Below, piece by piece: positions 17,187 through 24,337 of a DNA stretch of 27,501 bases; position 1 is the stretch's first letter; every line of letters starts with the position of its first letter. The notes under the pieces were generated by a model that saw nothing but the letters and a program-made list of their open reading frames with translations, was not told the DNA's origin and did not search any database. A program made the translations under genes and the position numbers. Source of the DNA: CAYFSC01 sp964345695 (GTDB taxonomy: Bacteria > Bacteroidota > Rhodothermia > Rhodothermales > Salinibacteraceae); contig CAYFSC010000020.1 in the NCBI GenBank assembly GCA_964345695.1, forward strand, positions 1 to 27,501. The letters are read 5' to 3'.

Positions 17187-17370
17187 AACATTTTCGCGTC
17201 TTCGTGCGGCTTATTTCATGGCGGCGGACCGCGGAAAGACCGTTGACAGAAGACCGCGGCTGCAAAAAATGGGACCCCCCAGTCGGTCCGTCGTCTGAAG
17301 GTCCCTATCCCTCTGCTGTCAGCGGGCTTCAACGCGGTCGCCAATGCATTCACTCCGACCGATTGTGCTC
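17187..17370 (+). promoter_or_regulatory. Spacer with a possible promoter and repeated GACCGCGG
   Basis: The 184 bases between recQ and the next gene hold TTGACA at 17243-17248 and the weak -10-like AAAAAT at 17265-17270 (16-base spacing). An 8-base word GACCGCGG occurs on both sides of the -35-like box (17227-17234 and 17252-17259). GGGACC (17271-17276) and GGTCCC (17300-17305) form a loose inverted repeat. Consensus elements in this lineage are uncertain, so this is a tentative promoter. Confidence 0.3.
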
Positions 17371-18768
17371 ATGCACCGATCCATTCCCTATATTCTGAGC
17401 ACCCTGCTCGTCCTAGGCATCCTCGTCTCATCAGTAGGGCCGGCACGTGCCCAGGCGCCGGCGCCCGACGTCCAGGTTGCGACCCTCACCGACTGGCCGG
17501 AGCCATCGCTGTCCGGTCTGCTTCGGGACATGGGGCCTCGAGCCCCGCGCTTGCTTCCTGAAATCGACTCGCTTGCGCTGGAATACCGTTACACCGTCGA
17601 CTCCACCGCGACGCGCTGGCAGCTGGGGCTGAGCTGGCGGCCCGGCACGCGCGTGCTGACCGAAGGCAACGTCCTGCGCCTCCGGGAGGGGCCGGGCGAC
17701 ATCCGGATGGTGAGCGTAGAAGTGCTGGCCGACGTCATCGTAGCGGGGCAGAAGCAGGCCGAGATGATCGTCGCTGTCGATAGCATGGCACTCGGCCCGC
17801 AGCCGCAACAGTACCGGTTCGACGTGCGCGTCGGCTACGACCGCGTCTTTCTGGACACCCCGCCCGCGGCTGCGCGGCGGTACCTGCGCCAGGGGGTGAC
17901 GCTGGCCAACCTGCGAATTGAACGGATGGGCTTCAACGCCTTCGGGGCGCCGGCCCAAGGGCAGCGTCGCGACCCGAATGTGCAGGAGCGGCGCCCGGCC
18001 CCGCGGACCGCGCCGAGCACCTACCGGTCCCGTGTGCGCGTGGCCGTGGGGTGGCGCCTCGGCCCCGATCCTTATTACGTCTATCGCGGCAGCAACGGGC
18101 AGGAGATGCGCCGCACCGAGCGGCCGCGCGAGGACCTGGGTCGGACGCCCACCCGCGGCGAGGCGCGCGACCGGGGCGCCGACCGCGGCGAACCTGCGGA
18201 GGACACCGGCTCCGGTGAAGAGACAACGCGCGGCACCGATCGGGGCGACGGCGGCGCGGAGAAAGGCGGTGACGCATCCGACCGGTCGGGCCGCTCCGCG
18301 AACGGGGACGACGAAGACGACGAGGATGAGGACGACGACGATCTACTCGTTCCCGCGCTCGCTGCGGCGGCCGGCGTCGGGCTCGCCGCCTATGCCGGCG
18401 GAACTGTCGGGCTCTTCGGGACGGGTGACGCACCTCTGGGCCTTACCGCTGGCTACACGCATCCGCGCGGCGGCGTTCAACTGCAGACCGCCATCAACAG
18501 CGCCGTGATTGAGGACGACGGACGAGAAGAGCTGACGCTCAAGGCGCTCGGATTCTACGACGTGTTCCGGTCGCGTGTGCAGCCGGCGCTCGGCCTTGGG
18601 GCGCAGATTGAAGCCGCCAGCGATACCGAGGCCGATCCCATCGTGTCCGTGGGGCTTGTGGGCAATCTGGGTCGTGTCGTCCTGTACGGCGGCTACGACG
18701 TGGTGAACCAGGCGCCCGAAGCCGGTATTGCCTACAACTTCCGGCACGACCGAGGCCGCACGCCGTAG
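17371..18768 (+). CDS. Unrecognised exported protein with acidic linker, possible outer-membrane C-terminal part
   Basis: A 465-residue protein that I do not recognise. The ATG at 17371 is preferred over 17344 because it opens a standard signal peptide (MHRSIPYILSTLLVLGILV, cleavage near ARA-Q). Residues about 35-235 look folded, with alternating beta-type sequence (YRYTVDSTATRWQLGLSWRPG and RFDVRVGYDRVFL). Residues about 205-312 are a low-complexity Arg/Asp/Glu/Gly linker, ending in a run of 12 acidic residues (nt 18307-18342). A short Ala/Gly-rich hydrophobic stretch follows (LLVPALAAAAGVGLAAYAGG), then about 110 residues of beta-hairpin-like sequence ending in GIAYNFR, resembling part of an outer-membrane barrel. 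One idea is a periplasmic domain tethered to an outer-membrane segment; this is inference. Base composition matches the neighbours. It stands alone between recQ and a convergent small gene. Confidence 0.8.
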   Translation: MHRSIPYILSTLLVLGILVSSVGPARAQAPAPDVQVATLTDWPEPSLSGLLRDMGPRAPRLLPEIDSLALEYRYTVDSTATRWQLGLSWRPGTRVLTEGNVLRLREGPGDIRMVSVEVLADVIVAGQKQAEMIVAVDSMALGPQPQQYRFDVRVGYDRVFLDTPPAAARRYLRQGVTLANLRIERMGFNAFGAPAQGQRRDPNVQERRPAPRTAPSTYRSRVRVAVGWRLGPDPYYVYRGSNGQEMRRTERPREDLGRTPTRGEARDRGADRGEPAEDTGSGEETTRGTDRGDGGAEKGGDASDRSGRSANGDDEDDEDEDDDDLLVPALAAAAGVGLAAYAGGTVGLFGTGDAPLGLTAGYTHPRGGVQLQTAINSAVIEDDGREELTLKALGFYDVFRSRVQPALGLGAQIEAASDTEADPIVSVGLVGNLGRVVLYGGYDVVNQAPEAGIAYNFRHDRGRTP

Positions 18769-18809
18769 TGCCGGGCTCGGCCCTGCAGACTCCTACCGAT
18801 GGACCCATG

Positions 18810-18827
18810 TCCATAGAATCCATAGAA
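18810..18827. repeat. Two-copy 9-bp tandem repeat
   Basis: TCCATAGAA occurs twice with no spacer (18810-18818 and 18819-18827), directly before the terminator-like hairpin. Confidence 0.85.
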
Positions 18828-18857
18828 AAGGCCGGACCCTCGGGCCCAGCCTTTGAG
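18824..18857 (-). terminator. Likely terminator between convergent genes
   Basis: AAAGGC (18827-18832) pairs with GCCTTT (18849-18854), and the intervening bases contain CCC-TC-GGG, giving a GC-rich stem. Read on the minus strand the stem is followed by TTTTCT, so it fits an intrinsic terminator for the small minus-strand gene at 18937-19224. On the plus strand it is followed by only TTT, and may also serve the gene ending at 18768. Confidence 0.5.
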
Positions 18858-18883
18858 ATGCTTCTTCGGAATGCTTCTTTGGA
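18858..18883. repeat. Two-copy 13-bp tandem repeat, one mismatch
   Basis: ATGCTTCTTCGGA (18858-18870) is followed immediately by ATGCTTCTTTGGA (18871-18883). It lies just beyond the hairpin in the same convergent spacer as the 9-bp duplication. Confidence 0.85.
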
Positions 18884-18936
18884 ACACTGCTGAGGGACAC
18901 GAAGCCCCAGTGAACCCATCCCGCGACCGTGACGCG

Positions 18937-19224
18937 CTACGGCTTTTCAGTTGCCACAAAGTCGGCGCGCTCCCCCGAAGGCGTGCTAATAACATCGGTC
19001 ACCTCCACGGAAAAGCTCTTCTCCCGCTCGCGGCTCCGGTCGTACAGGATGCCCTCGAACGTGGCATCGTCGGAGTCCTCATCCGCAAGCTGCTCGATGG
19101 CTTCAGAATCATCGCCGAAGAAGACGCCCTTGTAGGCTTTCCCATAAACCGTTTTTTCGGAGTAGGCGAAGCCTTCCCCTTCCATGTCGTTCAGGGAGGC
19201 ATCGTGCAGATCGTACAGGCTCAT
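18937..19224 (-). CDS. Small acidic protein of unknown function
   Basis: A 95-residue open frame that I do not recognise. It is rich in Asp and Glu, as expected for a cytoplasmic protein of a halophile, and has plausible folded sequence (FAYSEKTVYGKAYKGVFFG, then FEGILYDRSREREKSFSVEVTDV). No signal peptide or membrane segment is seen. The longer plus-strand frame over the same bases (18853-19335) has a hydrophobic, Arg/His-rich, shadow-like composition and is less likely. No good Shine-Dalgarno precedes the ATG at 19224. A terminator-like hairpin follows the gene on its own strand, which supports it being transcribed. The region upstream is shared with the second sigma gene in divergent orientation. 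Confidence 0.6.
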   Translation of the reverse strand: MSLYDLHDASLNDMEGEGFAYSEKTVYGKAYKGVFFGDDSEAIEQLADEDSDDATFEGILYDRSREREKSFSVEVTDVISTPSGERADFVATEKP

Positions 19225-19500
19225 GTCGTTCGTTCAGCTGTGAGTGAGAATCAGTGCGTGAAATCGAGACTCCAGGCCGCCTCGCGCGGCGCAGCGAAGG
19301 CTGCACATCCGCACGCTACAGGCCCGCATGGATGACGGCGGGCGGTGCGAAATGCGAGGGGACACGGTGTTCTACAGATACACACGCTTATATACGGAAC
19401 GAAGGCCCGCCGGTTCACATCTAGGTATGAGGTTGGGCCAACTGCTTCGCCGACGCATGGCTCCCCCGCTCGCCGCTCCCTCGGAAGCCATCCCCGTTTT
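19225..19500. promoter_or_regulatory. Divergent spacer upstream of the second ECF sigma gene
   Basis: These 276 bases lie between the small minus-strand gene and the sigma gene. Most is GC-rich, but 19370-19400 is an AT-rich island containing TTATATACGGAAC (19388-19400), a reasonable -10-like site; no matching -35 box was found. Promoters for both divergent genes should lie in this spacer. Confidence 0.3.
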
Positions 19501-20055
19501 ATGCCTTCCCCCGACTTCGATCCCGCGCAGGTCCGTCGCGCTCAGGACGGCGACCAGCACGCACGCTCGGACCTCCTGGAGCGCTTGGAGCCGCTGCTCC
19601 GAGGGTACTTTATCAAGCGGATCGGCAAGGTCACGGACGTCGACGACCTGGTGCAGAACACGCTCGTTCGCGTCCACGAAGGGCTGGAAGATCTGGAGAA
19701 GCCGGGAAGCCTGAAGGCGTTTGCCATGAAAGCGGCACTGTATGAACTGCAGGACTTCTACCGCGGGCGCTACGACATGAAAGAGCGGCTCTACGACCCG
19801 GACCTTCCGCCTGAGCGCACGACCAGCCCCGACGACCGAAGCGACCGCATCGACGTCGAGAAAGCGCTAGACGTGCTGTCGCCGAAGGCCCAGCGCATCA
19901 TGGAACTGCGGGAATATGGATACAAATACCGGGAGATCGCCCAAATGATCGACACGACCGAGGCCGCCATCAAGATGCAGGTCAAACGCGCATTCGAGAA
20001 GATGCGTGACGCGCTGGGCGTGCTGCTCGCAATGGTGTTTTTCTTCGGACTGTAG
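19501..20055 (+). CDS. ECF-type RNA polymerase sigma factor with hydrophobic C-terminal tail
   Basis: A 184-residue sigma-70 family factor. The ATG at 19501 is preferred because sequence upstream in the same frame is unlike the family; its ribosome site is weak. Region 2 spans about residues 8-80 (DVDDLVQNTLVRVHEGLEDL, then LKAFAMKAALYELQDFYRGRY). Region 4 spans about 118-172, with LSPKAQRIMELREYGY and the helix-turn-helix YKYREIAQMIDTTEAAIKMQ. It is not close to the first sigma factor in this window: the linker, region 4 wording and ending differ. Directly after region 4.2 the protein ends in the hydrophobic run GVLLAMVFFFGL, unusual for a soluble sigma factor. A FecR gene follows after 176 bases and then a TonB receptor, so it is expected to drive that uptake module. 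Confidence 0.9.
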   Translation: MPSPDFDPAQVRRAQDGDQHARSDLLERLEPLLRGYFIKRIGKVTDVDDLVQNTLVRVHEGLEDLEKPGSLKAFAMKAALYELQDFYRGRYDMKERLYDPDLPPERTTSPDDRSDRIDVEKALDVLSPKAQRIMELREYGYKYREIAQMIDTTEAAIKMQVKRAFEKMRDALGVLLAMVFFFGL

Positions 20056-20231
20056 CCTCGCGCCGTCGTGTTACTATTGGCGGCCGCACCGCGGCATGCA
20101 CACAATACAGGTCATTCGCTGGAACCTGCGGCCTCGTTGTACACACCATTTGCACTCCCCATCGGGACCGCACGAGTTGAGGTCGCTGGAGGACGCGTTG
20201 TCTTCCGGGACGCTTTAGATGGAATCAAATT
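20056..20231 (+). other. Spacer between the second sigma and FecR genes
   Basis: A 176-base gap, much longer than the 51 bases in the first module. It contains GCGGCCGC (20080-20087) and CCGCGG, both self-complementary, but no clear promoter, terminator or small gene. A separate promoter for the FecR gene is possible. Confidence 0.3.
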
Positions 20232-21461
20232 ATGACTATGGACGAAATTTACGAGGCCCTGCTTTTCTACGACGAACTGCCCCCTGAGCGGCAGCAGCAG
20301 GTCCGGGAAAAACTCGACACGGACGAGAACCTGGCCGATGCCTTCGCGCAGTGGCGACAGGTGTGCGCTCACCTTCGGGAGCGTCTGGAGGCGGACATGC
20401 CCGAGTGCCGGATCCTCGTGCTGTTTGCTCTGGAGGATGCCGGACGCGAGGACCTGCTTACCACCGCCGAGCAGCAGGCGCTGAACGAGGCCCGGCCGCG
20501 GCTGGAGCGTGCTCTGGAGGCCCATCCGGCCCTCGAAGACGTCGTGGCCCGGATTCAGGAGGAGCAGGCCGACTTCGAGATGATGTGGGAAGAGCACGGC
20601 TTTGACCTCGTCGAGCCGGACGGTGAGGCGCCCGCTGTGGATGCCGCAAGAGAGGGCGCCCGTGACGCCCGCCCGGCCGAGCGGACCGACCGCGCGCCCC
20701 GCCGCTCGTCGGCCCGCGAAGAGGGAAAACGATGGACGCGCCGGGTCTTTGTCGGAGCCGTGGTGGCCGCCGTGGTCACGCTGGTGTTCCTCGTGTGGCC
20801 CAGTCCGTCGCCCGAAACCACCGTGCAGGTTGCAGAGGGCGAAACGACCGTCATCGATCTGGCGGATGGCTCGCAGGTCCGGCTCGTAGGTGCCGCCCGG
20901 CTCTCCTATGCGCCGGGGGAGGCGTTCGACCGTCGCGTAACGCTACGACAGGGACGGGGCTTCTTCGAGGTGCAGGACCAGGACGACGCGCCGTTTGTGG
21001 TGACGACGCCGACGGCCCGCACCACTGTCCTGGGAACGCAGTTTGGCGTGGAGGCCAGCGACGCATCGACGAACGTCGTCTTGGCCGAAGGCCGCGTGGA
21101 GGTGGGGCCCGCCGATCCCAACGACACCACGTCGGTCGTGCTCGCCCCCGGCCAGAAGAGCCGCGTCGACCGTAGCGGGGGGGCGTCTGCACCGGAGAGC
21201 GTGAACGTGACGCAGGCCCTGGCATGGACCGGCCTCTTCGTCTTCCAGGCAACGCCCACGGCAACCATTGCCGACGCGTTGAGCAGCCATTACGACGTGT
21301 CGGTGACGGTGGACGCCGCGCTGGGCGATGAGGCGGTGACAGGCATCTTCGACCGCAGCCAGTCCGTCGAGGAAGTGCTCGGCGCCATCGCCACGACACT
21401 CGATGCCGAGGTGCGAGGCACACCCACCGACGGCTTCCGTCTCGCTCCACGTAGCAAGTAG
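20232..21461 (+). CDS. FecR family anti-sigma/sigma regulator with extended cytoplasmic region
   Basis: A 409-residue FecR-type protein; starts at 20232 and 20238 are both in frame and differ by two residues. The cytoplasmic N-terminal part is long (about 170 residues): a helical, Glu/Leu-rich segment (about 1-120) ends in a charged Arg/Ala linker (about 135-170). One transmembrane helix (about 172-189, VFVGAVVAAVVTLVFLVW) follows. The periplasmic FecR domain (about 195-310) shows VIDLADGSQVRLVGAARLSY, GRGFFEV, FVVTTPTARTTVLGTQFGV and LAEGRVEV. The C-terminal 80 residues (LAWTGLFVFQATPTATIADAL, then VTGIFDRSQSVEEVLGAIATTL) match the STN-like DUF4974 domain that contacts receptors. It should link the second receptor to the second sigma factor. 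The N-terminus is about twice as long as in the first module, which may reflect the different sigma partner. Confidence 0.9.
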   Translation: MTMDEIYEALLFYDELPPERQQQVREKLDTDENLADAFAQWRQVCAHLRERLEADMPECRILVLFALEDAGREDLLTTAEQQALNEARPRLERALEAHPALEDVVARIQEEQADFEMMWEEHGFDLVEPDGEAPAVDAAREGARDARPAERTDRAPRRSSAREEGKRWTRRVFVGAVVAAVVTLVFLVWPSPSPETTVQVAEGETTVIDLADGSQVRLVGAARLSYAPGEAFDRRVTLRQGRGFFEVQDQDDAPFVVTTPTARTTVLGTQFGVEASDASTNVVLAEGRVEVGPADPNDTTSVVLAPGQKSRVDRSGGASAPESVNVTQALAWTGLFVFQATPTATIADALSSHYDVSVTVDAALGDEAVTGIFDRSQSVEEVLGAIATTLDAEVRGTPTDGFRLAPRSK

Positions 21462-21484
21462 TGGCAAACCGTGTACGCGTCGCT

Positions 21485-21502
21485 CCATTCGTCCCATTCG
21501 TC
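21485..21502. repeat. Two-copy 9-bp tandem repeat
   Basis: CCATTCGTC occurs twice with no spacer (21485-21493 and 21494-21502), in the gap between the FecR and receptor genes of the second module. Confidence 0.85.
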
Positions 21503-21610
21503 GCGCGCGGCCGAGCATCGTAACTTCAACCGCCGTTAGGTGAACAGATATATCCGTCCTGTGTTGGAGGACCGTTATCGTACGATGCAACTGTTCCGTC
21601 GAAGGCCTCC
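21503..21610 (+). promoter_or_regulatory. Leader of the second receptor gene
   Basis: The 149-base gap from FecR to the receptor contrasts with 11 bases in the first module, so a receptor promoter here is plausible. It contains an AT-rich site GATATATCCGTCC (21547-21559) that shares the TATAT-x-CG core with the site upstream of the second sigma gene. GAAGG at 21601-21605 lies five bases before the GTG start at 21611 and supports that start. Confidence 0.3.
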
Positions 21611-24259
21611 GTGCTGCACCGTTCCGTCGTCCTCATCGTTGGACTGCTGATTGCTGGTGCGCTTGGACGCGGCACCCAGGCGCAGCCCATCCGCCTTTCG
21701 TTGGAGGACGTGTCCCTTGAAGAGGCGCTCGTCGAGCTCCGGAAGCAGACCGGGCTCAACCTCGTCTACGCCGAACGCCTCATCCGCAAACGCACGGCCA
21801 CCTGCACGTATGTCGGCACCGACCGGAGCAACGCCCTCCGGTGTGTGCTGCGTGGCACCGGGCTGGCCGCCGAGCGAATCCGACGCGGGCAGTACGTGCT
21901 TGCGTCCGCATCCAGCACGGAGACGAGTGACGATGCCACGCCCGACGCCCGGCGGGTCTCGCTCACTGGATATGTGCGGGACGCCGATACCGGCGAGACG
22001 CTGCCAGGAGCGCACGTGACGCTCGCCGACCTACAGGCCGGCACTACGACCAACCGCGCTGGTTACTTCGTTTTTTCGTCGCTGCCGCCGGGGCCGTATG
22101 AGCTGCGCATCTCTTTTCTGGGCTTCGAGACGGTCGATACCACGCTCGTGGCAGGGCAGAAAGCCGCCGCCATCGCGCTGCAACCCACAACGCTGTCCTC
22201 CGACGAGGTGCTCGTTCGGGCCGACTCCGGAAACGGCGAGGCGAGCGAAAGCCGCCCGCCGGGCATGATGTCCGTCGCTCTGAATCGGATCGAACAGCTC
22301 CCGTCGCTTGGCGAGCCCGACTTGTTCAAGGCGCTCCAGTGGACGCCCGGGATCCGGAAGTCGGGGGTCGTCGGTGGAGGGCTCAGCGTACGCGGCGCAG
22401 ATCCGGACCAGAATCTGTATTTGCTAGACGGGGCACCGGTCTACCATCCGTGGCACGCGTTTAGCCTCATCTCCACGTTCCAGACCGGCACGCTCAAGGA
22501 CACCAAACTGTACCGCGGCTCGTTTCCGGCCGAGTTCGGGGGGCGCCTGTCCTCGGTGCTCGACGCACAAATGAAAGACGGACGCCGGACCGAGCCCTCG
22601 GCCGTAGCCGGCATTAGCGTGCTCAGCGGCCGATTCCGGATCGAGGCGCCCCTGTCCGACCGAACGTCGTTCATGGTGTCGGGGCGCCGTTCGTACATCG
22701 ACAAGTTGATCGGGCGAACCCACGCCGTTACCGACGCCAGCGGCCGCCGCGATACGCTGCGCACGGGGTACTATTTCTACGACACGAGTGCGAAGGTGAC
22801 GCATCGGTTTCGGCCGGGACACCGGCTCTCGCTTAGCTACTACGAGGGACGCGACGACCTGGACCTGCGGCTCCCATTCGACCTCTCGCTCGACTTTTCG
22901 TCGTGGCTGCGCCCGACCGACCTCTTCTTCGAGGTGGAACAAGGATGGGAAAACCGGATCGTCAGCGCTCAGCACCAGCTGCTCCTGAGCGATGACGTGT
23001 TCCTCTCCTCGACCGGGTACTACTCCGGCTACCGAGCGCAGGAGAAGTCGTTCATCCAGCCGACCACGACGGCGTCGCTCCGCTCGGACTATGATGTTGA
23101 ACTCGACGACGTTGGCCTGAAGGTGCAGGTCGACTATCACCACTCTGTTGCGCACCAGCTGCAGGCCGGGCTTCACGTAAAGGCGCTTCGGTTCGAGAGC
23201 ACGCTCGACAGCCGCCTCGAGCGCACGAGCGGCACCGTCGATACGCTCTCGCAGGACAGTCCGCTCGACGCCGTGCAGGCCGTCGCGCACGTGCAGGAGG
23301 TGTGGAATCCGACCCCGAAATGGTCCATCCAGCCGGGCATGCGCTTGAGCTATTTCTCGGGCGGCGACCACGTGCACCTGCGTCCGCGCCTCAGCGTCCG
23401 GTATACGGTGCATCCGCGGTTGGCCGTGGTGCGTGTTGCAGCTGGCATGCACGTGCAGTACCTGCACCGGCTGCGCGACCGGTACTCGCTGGCGTACGAT
23501 CTGGTGACGAGCCGGTGGGTGCCCTCGACGAGCACCATTCGCCCGGCATCGGGCACGCAGGTGGGGGCGGGCCTTCGTAGCCAGCCGCTTCCTGGACTGA
23601 CACTGGAGCTCAGCGGCTACTCGCGCTGGACCCGCAACCTGCTCGTGCCGGCCGATGCCTTTCGCGAAAAAGAAGGCTTCGAAGGACCGGGCATCGAGGT
23701 GGGCGCCCTGCGCGGCCAGTTTACCCGCGGAGACGAGCGCGCGTTTGGCACCGAACTGACGGCCCTCTGGGAGCAAGGCTTGTGGGACGTGCGGTTCGGC
23801 GTCGCCACTGGACGCACGTTCGTACGGGCGCCGGAGCGGTCGGGCGATCGGTGGCGTCCGGCCGATCTCGACGTACCCCTTTCCGTCCGTAGTGCCGTGA
23901 GTTGGACGGGCAGTACGTGGGAGGCCACCCTGGCGGCCGAGGCCCGGAGCGGCTACCCCATCTCGGTGCCCGTGGCGCGGTATCGCGTGGGCGACCCGGT
24001 CGAGGATCCGACGCCGTTTCTGTACCGCCCGCAGATCAACAACGGTCGTCTGCCGCCGTACCTCCGGCTGGATGCCTCGCTCGGCTACCGGTTCGATTTT
24101 CTATCGGCGCGGTGGACGGCCAAGCTGACCCTCTTCAACGCGCTCAACCGAAGCAACGTCGTGGATCGGGCCTACCTCCCCACATCGTCGGGCGTCTCCG
24201 TCGACAATCAGAAAGGACTGCCGGTGCTTCCGCTGTTCGAGATCGAAATGGACGTGTAA
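21611..24259 (+). CDS. TonB-dependent outer-membrane receptor with STN domain (module 2)
   Basis: An 882-residue TonB-dependent receptor starting at GTG 21611; the nearby ATG at 21585 is out of frame. Signal peptide about 1-24 (cleaved TQA-Q). STN domain about 26-98, carboxypeptidase-regulatory-like domain about 115-200 (LTGYVRDADTGETLPGAHVTL, then NRAGYFVFSSLPPGPYEL), plug about 225-320 with LSVRGADPDQNLYLLDGAPVYHPWHAF and FPAEFGGRLSSVLD, then a full barrel. The plug wording (GAPVYHPWHAFSLIS) is that of Bacteroidota receptors without a SusD partner. Cys65 and Cys78 of the STN domain have the same 13-residue step as Cys79/Cys92 in the first receptor. Substrate unknown. Unlike the first receptor, the C-terminus (EIEMDV) lacks a terminal aromatic residue. 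A DUF4249-like gene follows after 78 bases, probably in the same operon. Confidence 0.94.
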   Translation: MLHRSVVLIVGLLIAGALGRGTQAQPIRLSLEDVSLEEALVELRKQTGLNLVYAERLIRKRTATCTYVGTDRSNALRCVLRGTGLAAERIRRGQYVLASASSTETSDDATPDARRVSLTGYVRDADTGETLPGAHVTLADLQAGTTTNRAGYFVFSSLPPGPYELRISFLGFETVDTTLVAGQKAAAIALQPTTLSSDEVLVRADSGNGEASESRPPGMMSVALNRIEQLPSLGEPDLFKALQWTPGIRKSGVVGGGLSVRGADPDQNLYLLDGAPVYHPWHAFSLISTFQTGTLKDTKLYRGSFPAEFGGRLSSVLDAQMKDGRRTEPSAVAGISVLSGRFRIEAPLSDRTSFMVSGRRSYIDKLIGRTHAVTDASGRRDTLRTGYYFYDTSAKVTHRFRPGHRLSLSYYEGRDDLDLRLPFDLSLDFSSWLRPTDLFFEVEQGWENRIVSAQHQLLLSDDVFLSSTGYYSGYRAQEKSFIQPTTTASLRSDYDVELDDVGLKVQVDYHHSVAHQLQAGLHVKALRFESTLDSRLERTSGTVDTLSQDSPLDAVQAVAHVQEVWNPTPKWSIQPGMRLSYFSGGDHVHLRPRLSVRYTVHPRLAVVRVAAGMHVQYLHRLRDRYSLAYDLVTSRWVPSTSTIRPASGTQVGAGLRSQPLPGLTLELSGYSRWTRNLLVPADAFREKEGFEGPGIEVGALRGQFTRGDERAFGTELTALWEQGLWDVRFGVATGRTFVRAPERSGDRWRPADLDVPLSVRSAVSWTGSTWEATLAAEARSGYPISVPVARYRVGDPVEDPTPFLYRPQINNGRLPPYLRLDASLGYRFDFLSARWTAKLTLFNALNRSNVVDRAYLPTSSGVSVDNQKGLPVLPLFEIEMDV

Positions 24260-24264
24260 AGAAA

Positions 24265-24292
24265 GGGACGCGTAGAACGGGCCGCCCGTCCC
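24265..24292 (+). other. Possible hairpins between receptor and downstream lipoprotein gene
   Basis: Two alternative stems overlap here: ACGGG (24277-24281) / CCCGT (24285-24289) with a 3-base loop, and GGGACG (24265-24270) / CGTCCC (24287-24292). No T tract follows. They could lower downstream expression relative to the receptor; this is inference. Confidence 0.25.
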
Positions 24293-24337
24293 GCCAGCGA
24301 TGTGCGATGTGTACTGCGAACGAGATCTTCCGAGCCG

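Noticed and set aside
18853..19335. A 160-residue plus-strand frame over the small acidic gene
   Set aside because: It starts inside the 13-bp tandem repeat and crosses the divergent promoter region, and its composition is unlike the proteome; the minus-strand acidic protein fits better.
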